From assembly GCF_001411555.2 (NCBI RefSeq), contig NC_049909.1, positions 3,953,875 to 4,017,874 on the forward strand: a stretch of 64,000 nucleotides of DNA, read 5' to 3'. The notes beneath the pieces were generated by a model. That model was not told the origin of the DNA. It worked only from the letters and a program-made list of their open reading frames with translations, and made no database searches. The position numbers were made by a program, and so were the translations under genes. This document shows positions 25,812 to 37,700 of this stretch, piece by piece (positions within the stretch are counted from its first letter, which is position 1; the number at the start of each line of letters is the position of its first letter). Source of the DNA: Juglans regia (lineage: Eukaryota; Streptophyta; Magnoliopsida; Fagales; Juglandaceae).

Positions 25812-26138
25812 TTTGGTATTCAGAGCAAGGTTTCCAATCAGGTCTGATTCTATCTTTTAACTCTAACATCCTTAAATTTAATTCTAGGGTTTCATTGTTC
25901 TAGGGTTGCCAAAAAAATAGAAACAAAAAGTAGGCTGCCGAAATTCTTATGATTTTGAATTTGGCTGAAATTTGCATCACCTAGGACTTCAAAATTCTAG
26001 GGTTTCCTGCATCTCTATATTTGTCAGTTGCTTGGAGTGTCGTTCCATTGATTCTCTTCTACTTCATTGTCCATGCTTGTGTGTTTGAATTCAATTGTTT
26101 GGTTTTCACAATTGAATATTGTTGTTTGTGGTTGAATT

Positions 26139-26235
26139 AGAGAAAAGAAAAAGAAAAGAAAAGAAAAGAAAAGAAAGGAAAAGAAAATTCTAAAAAAGAA
26201 AAAACGGAAAGAAGAAGAAGAAGAAAAGAGAAGGT
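26139..26235 (+). repeat. A/G-rich simple repeat in the leader of G
   Basis: GAAAA-type purine repeat lying between PBS and gag start. The same position in F (36189-36310) holds a similar tract, so it is part of the element and expands or contracts. Confidence 0.75.
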
Positions 26236-26644
26236 GGCGTATTCAAAGTTGCTACATAATTACAACAAAGAGAAAGAAAGTGTTTGTTGATTGAGCTTTT
26301 ATCATCATAGGAGCTGAATGTATCTTTCTAGTTGGTATCTTGTTTTATAATTACTCTTTCCCACGTATAAATTCCTTGAGTCTCATGTCATTTTATTCCT
26401 TCATTGTTTCTTGGATCTATATTACTAGTTGGAATGATACAAGGTTGTATTGTCTTAATTTAGTTCAACTAGTTCTTAAAGAACTTGAGCGAGAAAACTA
26501 TTGAGGTAAAAGGCAAGAGAGTGTGAGTCTATTATCTGGAAAAAGCCAATTAAGAGTGAAACACGAGTGAAGTGCCATTATTTGAGTGTAAACACGTAAG
26601 GGAGTGTGAGGTTTTCCACTAACATTCTATTTGTGCAGCACATT

Positions 26645-29371
26645 ATGATGTCTCGTAGGAGTGACTCATCATCAAAGGGGATGGTACATAACTCATCCCT
26701 TCTCTTGCAAGCCATGCAACAACAGTTTGACAAGTTGAACTTGGTGTTGGGTGAAGTGAGGGATAGGATGGATCATCAAGATGCGGTAATTAGAAATCTT
26801 CATGGCAGGAGAGATAAGAGGCATCCTGAGTTTAGTGTTGAAAATGGGTATGAGAATGAAGACTATGGTGATTCTCTTGTTACCAGACATGCACTCAATA
26901 CAAAAGTTAAGATGGATGATATAGAGCAGCAGAGTGAGAACATTTTTCATACTAGATGCCACATCAACAACAAGATATGTAGTATGATCGTTGATTTGAG
27001 GAGTTGTATTAATTTGGCTAGCACCACTTTAGTTGAGAAATTGAATTTACCTATCTTGAAATACCCTAGGCCATACATGTTGCAGTGGTTGAGTGATTGT
27101 CGGGAGGTTAGGGTAAATAAGCAAGTGCTAGTTTCTTTTTCAATTGGAAATTACCAGGATATGGTCCTTTGTGATGTAGTGCCTATGCATGCTGGTCATA
27201 TTTTGTTGGGGAAGCCATGGCAATATGATAGGAAGGTGATCCATGATGGGTTAAGGAACATGTACAGTTTTGAAAAGGATGGAAAAACAATCAAACTTGC
27301 TCCTTTAACTCCAACACATGTCCATGGGGACCAATTGAAATTGAAAAGTGAGGTTGCTCAAAAAAGAAAGAGTGAAAATGAGAGTGATCAAAAAAGAAAA
27401 AGTGAAAAGGAGATTGAGCAAACAAGCAAGAATGAAAGTGAGAATGAGCTGAAAAGCAAGAGTGAAGGTGAGAGTAAAAGTGAGATTAAGCTGAAAAGCA
27501 AGAGTGAAGGTGAGACTGAGAAGAAAAGAAATAGTGAGACCGAAATGGAGAAAAAGAGAAAAATGAGAGAGAAAAAAGAAGAGGGTGAGAATAAGACCTC
27601 AAGCACAAGAGAGAATGAGTTGAAAAATAATTGTGAGGTCAAGAGTACAAAAAAAGATAAAGAAAAAGAGAGTGACGGAAAAAAAGAGAGTGAAAAGAAA
27701 AAAGAGTGTGAAAGGGAAAAATAGAGTGAAAAAGAAAAAGAGAGTGGAAAGAAAAGAGAGTGTGAAGAAAGTGAGAGAAAAACAAAGATAAAAGTGAGTT
27801 TTTATGCTAAGGCTAGTCTTAATCCTAACGAACTTGACGTATGTTTGCCTAGTATTGTTGTCTCTTTGTTGCAGGGATATGAGGTCGTGTTTCCAAGGGG
27901 TGTATTTAGTGGATTGCCACCCATTAGGGAGATAGAGCACTACATTGATTTTGTGCTAGGTGCAACAATTCCTCACCGACCTTTCTTGGAAGAACATGAA
28001 TCATTGACACACTTAAAGGGACAAGGTAAGTTGTTGACTATAATGCGTGCTAAGCGGGAGGATTGTATTGAGACTTTTCCTCATGTATTCAAATACACAC
28101 AAGGTATGGTAACTTTTGTGGTTGATGCTTTAGCAAGAAGGTATGTACTTATCTTCATTTTAGATGCAAAATTGTTGAAACTTGAATATGATAAGGAATT
28201 GCATGCTAATGATTATGACTTTGCTAGTGTGTATGGAACATGTGAGAAAGCATCGTTTGGTAAGTTCTATAAACTAGATTGGTACTTGTTTAGAAAGAAT
28301 AGATTTTGTGTACCTACTAGTTTTATGCGTAAGTTGCCTGTGAGTGATGGACATTGTGGTTTGTTGGGTAACCATGGTGTAAGGAAGACTTTTGTTGTGT
28401 TGCATGAACGTTTGTGAGAATATCATTTGCCTTTCAATGACGTGTTGCATGAACGTTTGTGGAAGTATCAATTGTCATTCATTGATGTGTTGCATGAATG
28501 TTTGTGGGAGTATCATTTGTCTTTCATTGAAGTGTTACATGAACGTTTGTGGAAGTATCATTTGTCATTCATTAACATGTTGCATGAACGTTTGTGGGAG
28601 TATTGCTTGCCATTCATCGAGTTTTCATATAATTGGAGTGGTCATTGTGTTGTAAAAAAAGCTTTAGGTGTGTTTCAGGAACGTTTGTGGGAGTATCATT
28701 TGCCATACATTGACCTGTTGCATGAACGTTTGTGGGACTATCATTTGCCCTTCATTGAATTTGCATATATTTGGAGTAGTCATTCTGGTGTCAAGAAAAT
28801 ATTAGACATTTTGCATGAACATTTATGTTGGTCTAAGATGAAGAGAGATGTCAATTGTATTCGTGGCAGGTGCATTACATGCAGAAAGGCCAAATTTATA
28901 CTTTTGCCACATGGGTTGCATACGCCCTTACCTATTCCTAGTGAGTCATGTGTAGACATATCTATGGACTTTGTTTTAGGGGTGCCTAGGAAAGAAAGGA
29001 GTAGAAATTCTATTTTTGTGGTTATGGATGGATTTATAGAGTTTGCATATAAAAGGACCATGCATACTACCACTTTATATTCTCCTTTTGAAATTGTTTG
29101 TAGACTTAATCTATTTACTCTTTTAGATTTAATGTCTTTATCTGTTGACAACAGGAGTAGCTTGGATGGATGTTCTCAAATTCTTGAACAAATTAATGAC
29201 AATGCATATAAAATCAATGATAATGTTACTAACATTTTTCCCTTTGATCTAGGTGGAGATTCGAGGTCGAATCCTTTTGAGAAGAGGGGGAATGATGGGA
29301 ACCAAGGTGGGCCTAGTCTTAAAGATATGTTGCAAGTTCCAGATGGGCCAAATACAAGTTCAAGGGCTTAA
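26645..29371 (+). pseudogene. Element G polyprotein remnant: gag N-term, protease, KE-rich linker, RT/RNase H/integrase fragments
   Basis: One reading frame of about 909 codons is interrupted only by TAG at 27722 and TGA at 28415. In order: gag N-terminus (MQQQFDKLNLVLGEVRDRMD), then directly a retropepsin-like region (FHTRCHINNKICSMIVDLRS... and HAGHILLGKPWQYDRKV), where the DGGS-type active site reads DLRS. Next comes a Lys/Glu/Ser-rich linker (27337-27790), an RT N-terminal segment (VVSLLQGYEVVFP...SGLPPIREIEHYIDFV), an abrupt switch at about 27983 to RNase H C-terminal sequence (HESLTHLKGQGKL, DCIETFPHVFKY), the integrase zinc-finger region with a 15-residue repeat, the start of the integrase core (ISMDFVLGVPRKE), and then its far end (YSPFEIVCRLNLFT). 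The gag core, RT palm, most of RNase H and the integrase core are gone. It cannot move by itself. Confidence 0.85.
28398..28831 (+). repeat. 45-bp coding tandem repeat in element G (seven units)
   Basis: Units TGTTGCATGAACGTTTGTGG... of 45 bp start at 28398, 28443, 28488, 28533, 28578, 28671 and 28716, with a terminal partial unit at about 28809. Each encodes about LHERLWEYHLPFID. Units 5 and 7 are followed by a 48-49-bp spacer encoding FAYxWSxHxxVKKxL. The length is a multiple of three, so the frame is kept. F has three units (38590-38772). Confidence 0.9.
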
Positions 29372-30015
29372 ACGATGAAGATTATACTTTGATTCATTTC
29401 ATAAGCTATGGAAAGGGCAACAACATGACTTATAGGCTTTGGACACTTGAAGGCTTTCAACTTATTTAATTAATTTCAAGGACCTATTTTATTTGCTTAG
29501 AATAATTGGGTTTATGCCTATGTAAGGGCATGTTGGGAAAGTTATTATTTTATTGAACTGGGGTTAGGGTTATTGTAGCCGAGTTACAGTAGCGCCGTAC
29601 TGTAGCCGCAGCACTGTTCACTTAGGGGTATTTTTGGAAGTTGGGGTTTTATTTTATCTAGGGTTTTAATTAGGTTTTGGTTTAAATACTATTTGTAGCC
29701 TCATTTTCAAAAGCTTATGAAGTTTATGAAATTTGATGAATTTATTCATTGTGAGTTGAGTTTTACTCCTCTTGTTCTTAATTGAACTTTTGAACTTATC
29801 AAAGGTAAATCACAACCTTTGTTGCGTTCCTCCTTTGTAATCTGGATTCTTGAGACGGGTTTTTCAATGGGTCTAGATTTTAATATAATCTAGGTTCTTG
29901 AAACGAGTTCTCATCGGGTCTAGGTTCTCTATCCATTGACTTGATTTTGGGTTTCTTGGGGAGTTTTCGAATTGACTGTGGGTTCAAGGGATTTCATTCC
30001 CGCGGGTTCATATCA
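29293..30015 (+). repeat. 3' LTR of element G
   Basis: 723 bp with the same ends as the 5' LTR, preceded by the polypurine tract at 29279-29292. The internal reading frame runs about 26 codons into this LTR before its stop. Confidence 0.8.
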
Positions 30016-30627
30016 CCTAGGTGGGATTATTAGAAATGATCATGGTAAGTTAATTCATGCTTTTTCTGCATTCACTGGTACAGGTTCTAATAATGAGGCA
30101 GAGCTTTTAGCTCTCCTTCATGGACTCCAGGTTTGTAGGTCTTTATCCCTGAATTATGTAGAAATTGAACTTGATTCTATGACTGTTATTTCTTGGTAGA
30201 GAAGTAAAAGATGTGGGGTTTGGTATTCGGAGGATTTCTGGGAAGAAGTTCTTGATATTATGAGTTCCATGACTTGTTCAATTCACCATGTTTTTCAAGA
30301 GGGAAATCAAGGTGCAGATTGGTTAGCCAAGCATGGGGCTTCTAGTAGTGATTCAGTTTTCTCCCACTTGATGGAGACTCTCCGAGTTTTGCGTGGCCTT
30401 ATTCATATTATTTAGTCTCATTTATCTTTTGCTTGTGGTTTTGTCGATTTCGTTGTTTATTTTATTTGGTTTAGTTTCTTTTGGCATGCTGGGTTTAGTT
30501 TGTACCCCAGATGCTTGTTTTGTAACCACGGTTTTCCTCTGTCACAAGTGAGGGTTATTAATAAAATTGGGGAGGGGTCACTATTGGACAGGTGACCCTA
30601 ACTCTTATTTAAAAAAAAAAAAAAAAA
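30016..30627 (+). mobile_element. LINE 3' part: RNase H domain, 3' UTR and poly(A) tail
   Basis: Resumes the LINE interrupted by G. GGIIRNDHGKLIHAF, NNEAELLALLHGL and YVEIELDSMTVISW are typical of the plant LINE RNase H domain, and GNQGADWLAKHG follows after a stop near 30197. A 3' UTR with AATAAAATT near 30560 leads into a run of 17 A at about 30611-30627. The A run ends the element; LTR I sequence resumes shortly after. Confidence 0.85.
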
Positions 30628-33600
30628 TCCAAACCACGTGGCTCTCAGTTTTAGTGAAAGGGTGAAAAGCGAACATGTTAAGTTAGATTTTGTGACTTTG
30701 TTTGGTTTTGGCTTGATGATTCAAAGCATGATAGTTCTTAGTAATATGTTATGAATGTATTAAGAGTATGTTATTGGATTTTGGAGCTCTTGGAGTTGTT
30801 TTGAAAAGCGGTAAAACCTTGAACATCAAGGGTTGTGCTTAAGGTTATATACTTTTAATTTTTAAGGTTGTATTAAAGAAATTTTTAATTTTTATTATGA
30901 AAGTTTTGTTGTTTGTTTCTGTATGTTATTTGAGCATAGGATATGACTTTTGTATGTTGCATATTTCGTTTTAAGCATGAGAAATGAGATTTGATAGAAT
31001 TGAAAAAAAAATCAAGAGATTTGGCCTATACATGTTTCGGCCTATGCATGTTTGACCTAATTGTGATGTATTTTAAATTTTTGTAATTAGATATTTGGGT
31101 TTAGGATAAATCTTACACGAGGAATGTAAATTTTGGTGAGTTTTGGAATTAGGATGTGAAATCCTTAAGTTAGGGATAAAATCATCATTTTCTCACATGA
31201 AGGGGGTAAAATGGTAATTTTACTCTAAGTCAGTATTTTTATGTTTTTAGACTGTTAGTGATTCGCCCCCAGATTTCCACTTGGGATCGGATGGACATCC
31301 GAAGCATTGGGACATGCACCAAACTTATAATATCCCAAATAGTTAAAACATAAACCATGCATACTTAAAACATCCACGATTATAGCACGGGTCTCAGAAG
31401 ACTATAATCACAAAACAACAGAGACCTGTCTCTATAATTACATTGCCAAAATACACTATTGGGCTAGTTCGTTGAGTAACTCGACTAACGATGCCGGAAT
31501 ACTATCCAAAGACCTAACTATGAAGGCTACAAGCCTCGTGATGCGTCTACGGTGTCTAGTGAACCTTCTCCTGTCTCTGCCAGTGTCTGCTCCCTACTCT
31601 GATCCTGACACATCACCTACCATTCTGGGGGAATGGTAGTTGGGACTACCATGGTGAGATTTGATTACAAATCTCAGTAAGTTAACAGGAAACTTCCACA
31701 CAGGTTATTGATGCATGCACGTCAATAAAAGCATGAATGCATAATCAAAGTCATAAGTAAGCATAGCATAACTTGACATATAGCATGGCATAAATGACAT
31801 AACTTGAACTGAAACTGAAACTTAGCTTGACGTGACATGGCATGTACGTGAACTTAAGACATAACGTGGACTAGCAACATAGCATGAACGTGAACTTGAA
31901 ACATAACATGGACTTAAAACATAGCATGAACGTGAACATACATAATTTGAACATGAACTTGAACATAACATGAACCTGAGTATGAAATAACATAAATATG
32001 AACTTGAAACATAACGTAAACGTAAACATAACATAACATGAACGTGAACTTGAACATAACATGATATAAACATGAACTTGAAACATATTCTTATCTCATG
32101 GGGTCACTATGCTTGAGTAATCTTATCTCATGGGGTTACCATGATTGACATAAACTTGAAACTTGACATGAACGTAAACTTGAACATAACATAATGTGAA
32201 ACATGACTTGAACGTGAAATACATGAACTTGGAATCTTTTTCAATAGACTTAATCATAAAGTGACCATACGGGTGCTACACGGGTCCCCTTGAGCCGTGT
32301 GTCCCTGCCGTTTACCGCATCACAACACAGGTGTCTATACCAGTTATGAGTGCGTTAATACGTACTCCACAGTTATTGTGGCCCCACGTATTCTACGTGT
32401 CACAATTGCTGTGTCTCACATAGTGTATGCTCCACAATTGTTGTGGTCCCATGAATTGTTTGTGCCACACTTGTTGTGGACACACGTAACATAATGTGTG
32501 GCTCCATCGGCGTTAGTGCTTGGCGCGCTCCGGTGACCAGCTAGTTAGACCCCATTCTCAACCTGTTAATTGTACTTCGTCAATCCAGGGAATTTCACAC
32601 CTATTTAGACACTCCAGCTTGAACAAAAGAGTTCCACTAAGATATTACGCCATCCTAGCGCTTAGGTTCATGATTGACATGAATAACTTAACTAGAATAC
32701 ATGACATTTTGTAACATGGCATGACATGAACGTGACATAAAAGACAGAAGCTCTGACGTAGCGTAACGTGACATGAATGTAAGATGACAAAATGACATAC
32801 TTTGAGACATAAATGTAAAAGAAAATATATCATAACATGTACATGTAACAGACAATATTTCATGATATGGCATAACATGTAATAGAAAATATTTTGTAAC
32901 AGAAAATATTTTGTAACATAGCATAACATGTGGCAGTGAATATTACGTGACATGATATACATGTAACAGATTGCATATGTAATGTGACATATTTGCAACA
33001 TCTAGTAACATGTGATAGAATATATTATGTAACAGATAAGATTTTCGTGACAAAATAATTCGTGTAATAGATAAACATGTGATGACATGGCATGGCATGG
33101 CATATATAAAAATATATGAACATAAATTGTAGTTTCCTTACCCATCACACATATACAGTAAACTGATAGTAAGTTAAGAGCTAACTTACCTCGATCGTCG
33201 CGTCGTACGAGAGTAAAGCGCGAAACACAAGGAACTGTAAGAGGATATTCTAAAAGTTAGAAATTAATTACTAACAATTAGAAAATTGAAAAGAGACAAC
33301 TTAGAGTAAAATTATCATTTTACCCTCTATATGTGAGAAAATGACTATTTTACCCCTAATTTAAGGATTTCACATCCTAACTCCAAAATTTACCAAAATT
33401 TACATTTCTCGTGTAAATTTTGTCCTAGACTCACATAACAACTCATAAATATTTAAAACCAATCACAACTATAAAAAACTCACAATGGCTGAAACATTCA
33501 TAGGCCATTTCTCTTGATTTTCGTTGCAATTTCTTCCATCTTCAAAACCCATGATTAAACCAAAATTTTATAACAAGGATCTTCCTATCCTAAGTTTAAA

Positions 33601-34765
33601 AATACACTTAAAATATCCATTAAGAAAAGCTAATCATCAACACCAAACGTTTTGTAAAAAGATCCAAACTTTTTAACAAAAAGTAAACCCTTAAATCATA
33701 AGTTTTGACCTTAATAAAAACACATCCAAGAATTCCAAAAAAATCAAATCTTACTTCTAACATATTCATAACATCATCCTAAGATTAACCATGCTTTAAA
33801 TCATAAAAAAAAAGTCACCAAAAACCACAAAACAACACTTGGAGTTTTTGGTTTTAAACTTAGTCCAAAACAAAAACTTTTCTCTCCACTAACTTTGATC
33901 AATCTCTTGATCTCTGGCTTAAACACATGTGATCTTCAAACTAAAACATCTCATGGTTTACAAATGTGTCCTAAAGAAGATCCAACCATCAAACTTAAAA
34001 TCATATGGCTAAAAGTCAATAAAACATGGATCTAACCCAAAAATATCAAATCTTAGGCCTAACCGAAATCCTCTTGCATAGAAAAATCATAACTTTAAAC
34101 CTAATACTAAATATCTTCAAAATAACATCCAAACATATATATAAGAGGCTTAGGATCATCATATAAAAATATCAAAGCCTTTGGAATAAGATCAAACCCC
34201 GAAATATTCTAACTTTCACAAAACAAAAACTATTTTTCAACTTCCAGTTTTCAAGTTTCTAAATCTATGGAAATCTATCATCAAAATCTTTATCCATGCT
34301 ACAAAAACTCAATGAACATTCATAAACACATTCTAACAACACTCCATAAAATTTTCGGACCAAGATAAGTCCATTAGCTTGGTCAACAATTCCAAAACAT
34401 ATCATACTCTCCAGTTTCACGCCCAGAATGACCTTTCCATAGTTAAAAATACTTTTGACCAATCAAATGAGCATGGAATGAGACTAATAAGATATCCACG
34501 GAAACTACACTCAGCATTCTTGCCATTTCCATTTCAATCATTTCTACCACCATTCATTGCTTCCAACAAAAGGTCCATCTTTGAACTCAATCCCTCCAAG
34601 GCACTATGATGATCTGCAACTCTCTGGTCTTGTAGTTCTTGATTTTGCTTCAACCCAAGAACAAGCTTCTCTAATTCTTTGAACCGTGTGCCTTCTGCCA
34701 TGGTAAGATAAAAGGAAGAAAAAAAAATGTTTGTGCCTAGAATTTCGAAGGGCTCTGATGCCAAT

Positions 34766-35095
34766 TGTAACAACAGACTTGAATTGACAAGGGAAACAAC
34801 TTGAATTACTGATTTTCGAGGGATCAGGAACCTCCAAACCTTTTATTAACTTTCTTCAATATCTTACAAAGGGAAAAGGTGTTAGTATTTATTGAAGCCT
34901 TATGACTGTTAACAACGGCTACAAAAGGGCACTATGGTAATTCTTAGCAAATAAGTAAGGACATAAAGGTATATTAAGACCTTAAAAGGAACACATGCAG
35001 AACACGTGACTAACAAACTAAACTAACAGATGCCTTCCTCACATTCCTTCATTTCCCAGCTCGAGCTTGCTTCCTGGTGTGAATTGATCATAACA
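34766..35095 (-). repeat. Shared LTR of element E
   Basis: 330 bp, minus-strand TGTTATGATCAATTC...GTTGTTACA. To its right is the 3' end of an internal region with purine tract GAAGAGGAGGGTAG (35096-35110). To its left is the PBS (ATTGGCATCAGAGCC, 34750-34765) and a gag start like that at 51267. By eye it differs from the 51332-51659 copy at about 5 % of positions. Confidence 0.85.
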
Positions 35096-36188
35096 ACTAC
35101 CCTCCTCTTCAAAAGACCTTGCCCAGAAGGTCAGGGTAATGAGTCCTCAACTGCTCAACAGGTTCCTGATGGGAACCAAGGTGGACCTAGTCTTAAAGAT
35201 ATGTTGCAAGTTCCAGATGGGCCAAATACAAGTTCAAGGGCTTAAATGATGAAGATTCAACTTTGATTCATTTGATAAGCTATGGAAAGGGCAACAACAT
35301 GACTTAAAGGCTTTGGGCACTTGAAAGCTTTCAATTTATTTAATTCATTTAAATGACTTATTTATTAGTTTAGAATAATTGGGTTTATTACGGGAAGGAC
35401 TTAAGGGGGCCTACGCAAGGGCATGTTGGGAAAGTTACTATTTTATTGAAATAGGGTTTCAAGAGGTTACAGTAGCGTTACTGTAGCCACGACACTGTAG
35501 CCGTGGCACTGTTCATCCAGGGGCATTTTGGGTAATAATTTTGGTAGCCTCATTTTCAGGAGTTTAAGAAATTTGATGAATTTATTCATTGTGAGTTGAG
35601 TTTATCTCCTTTTGTTCTTAATTGAAGTTTTGAACTTATCAAAGGTAAATCACAAACTTTGTGGCGTTCCTCCTTTGTAATCTGGGTTCTTGAGACAGGT
35701 TCTTCAACAGGTCTAGATTTTCATATAATCTAGGTTCTTGAAATGAGTTTTTATCGGGTCTAGGTTCTCCATCCATTGACTTGATTTTGGCTTTCTTGGG
35801 GAGTTTTCAAATTGATTGTGGGTTTAAGGGATTATATTCTCGCGGGTTCATATCATTTGGTATCAGAGCCAGGTTTCCAATCAGGTCTAATTCTATATTT
35901 TAATTATTGTATCTTTAATTTTGATTCTAGGCTCTCATTGTTCTAGGGTTGCAAAAAAAAAAAAATGAAACAAAAAGTAGGCTGCCAAAATTCTTAGGGT
36001 TTTTTTGGTTTGGCTGAAATTTGCATCTCCTAGGGTTTCAAAATTCTATGATTTCTTACATCTCTAAGTTTGTCCATTGCTTGGAGTGTCGTTCCATTGA
36101 TTCTCTTCTATTTCATTGTCAATTCTTGTGTGCTTGAATTCAATTGCTTGATTTTCACAATTGAGTATTCTTGTTTATGATTCAATTA

Positions 36189-36310
36189 GGGAGAAGAAGA
36201 GAAAAGAAAAGAAAAGAAAGGAAAGGAAAAGAAAAGAAAAGAAAAGAATAGAAAGGAAAAGAAAAGAAACTTCAAAAAAAAAAAGGAGAAAAGGAAAAGG
36301 AAAAGAAAAT
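36189..36310 (+). repeat. A/G-rich simple repeat in the leader of F
   Basis: Long GAAAA/GGAAAAG purine tract between PBS and gag, equivalent to 26139-26235 in G but longer. Confidence 0.75.
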
Positions 36311-36755
36311 GTAGCCTATTCAAAGATTGCTACATAGTTACAGAAAAAAAAAGAGAAAGAAATAAATTTGTTGATTGAACCTTATCATCAAAGGGGCTGC
36401 ATACATCATTAAGGTTGGTATCTTGTCTTATTGTTACTCTTTCATTCGTATAACTTCCTTGATTCTTGGGTCGATTTTATTCCTTCCGTGTTTCTCTTAT
36501 TCTTGTTTGTTGGACCTAATTACTAGTTGGGGTAAAACAAGGTTGCCTTGTCTTGATTGAGTTCATTTAGTTCTGAAAGAACTTGAGTGGGAAAGCTCTT
36601 GAGGTAAAAGGCAAGAGAGTGTGAGACTATTATTGGAAAAAAAGCCAATTAAGAGTGGAACACGAGTGGAGTGCCATTATTTGAGTGTAAACACGTAAGG
36701 GAGTGTGTGAGGTTTTCTTTTTTACCACTAACATTCTTTTGCGCAGCACCTTATA

Positions 36756-37500
36756 ATGTCTCATCAGTGTAGCTCATCACCAAGGGGGAGAGCAGATAAC
36801 TCACCCTTTGTGTTGCAAGTCATGCAACAACAGTTTGAGCAGTTGAACTTGGTGTTGGGGGAAGTGAGGGATAGTATGGATAATCAAGAAGTAATGATTA
36901 GAAATCTGCAAGGAGAGAAAGATAGGAGGCGACGTGAGCCTAGAATTGAGAATGGGTATGAGAATGGAGAGTATGGTGAGGATGAGGAAGCCCTAACATC
37001 TGAAGTTGGATTAGGTAGACATAGAGGAGTTAGGCGTGGAAGAGGACTTAGGGCTAACTCAGGAGGTCGAGATGGAGTAGATAAGAACCTTGGGAGTATC
37101 AAAATGAAAATACCATCATTCCAAGGTAGAACTGACCCTGAAGTTTATTTAGAGTGGGAGAAAAGAATAGAGTTGGTCTTTGATTGTCACAATTACTCTG
37201 AGGAGAAGAAGGTGAAGTTGGCTGTAATTGAGTTCACTGATTATGCGATTATTTGGTGAGATCAATTAGTATCCAATAGGAGGAGGAATCTTGAGAAGCC
37301 TGTAGAAACATGGAGAGAGTTGAAAGCTATCATGAGGCGGAGATTTGTACCTTGCCACTACCTCTACCAAAAACTACAAAATCTTACACAAGGGTCTAAG
37401 AGTGTAGAGGATTACCATAAGGAGATGGAGATGGCTATGATTCGGGCTAATGTAGTGGAAGCTCAAGAGGCCACAATGACAAGATTTTGAGTGGGTTGAA
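36756..37500 (+). pseudogene. Element F gag remnant
   Basis: Gag forms the particle that packages element RNA. The N-terminal coiled segment MQQQFEQLNLVLGEVRDSMD is followed by an Arg/Gly-rich stretch and the gag core: IKMKIPSFQGRTDPEVYLEW, FDCHNYSEEKKVKLA, and, past a TGA at 37257 in place of a tryptophan codon, ETWRELKAIMRRRFVP and QGSKSVEDYHKEMEMAMI. Further stops occur near 37488. Unlike G, F keeps this core; it has no recognisable protease. Confidence 0.8.
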
Positions 37501-37700
37501 TAGGGAGGTAGCCAATGTTGTTGAGTTGCAACATTATGTGGAGGTGGAGGATATGGTGCATATGGCTATGAAGGTGGAGAGGCGGCTAAAAGGGTACATC
37601 AAGGTATATTTTTGTTTCTAGTACTCCTTGGAAACTAAAGTGGGACAAAGATGATCAACCTGTAACAAAGGGGAAGACCGAACCACCTAAGGGAAAAGAT

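Larger units (their letters stand above)
25075..30015 (+). mobile_element. LTR retrotransposon G (non-autonomous gypsy derivative), 4941 bp
   Basis: G is a complete two-LTR element inserted in the LINE RNase H region. The LTRs (25075-25811 and 29293-30015) start TGATGGGAACCAAGG and end GGGTTCATATCA. After the 5' LTR comes TTTGGTATTCAGAGC, an initiator tRNA-Met PBS with one extra T; before the 3' LTR lies the purine tract GAGAAGAGGGGGAA. The flanks TATAG and CCTAG match at three of five positions, so the target duplication is imperfect. The two LTRs differ at about 4 % of positions by eye, so G is not recent. It shares family and orientation with F. Confidence 0.85.

Noticed and set aside
27388..27642. 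Hydrophobic Ser/Phe/Leu-rich minus-strand frame (also 27599-27940 and 37687-37983)
   Set aside because: Antisense of the KE-rich linker; composition alone explains the membrane-like look.
28392..28655. Cys-rich repetitive frame (CCMNVCGSI words) over the tandem repeat
   Set aside because: It is the +1 shadow of the 45-bp coding repeat; the integrase-like frame is the conserved one.
28398..28831. Regularly spaced repeats resembling a CRISPR array
   Set aside because: Units abut without unique spacers, are translated in frame, and lie in a retrotransposon of a plant genome.
31822..32086. Open frames rich in Cys, Tyr and Val on the minus strand (also 44388-44701, 4795-5277, 52972-53459)
   Set aside because: They are translations of the degenerate ACATGAACGTG tracts in the long LTRs and occur in every copy in differing frames.
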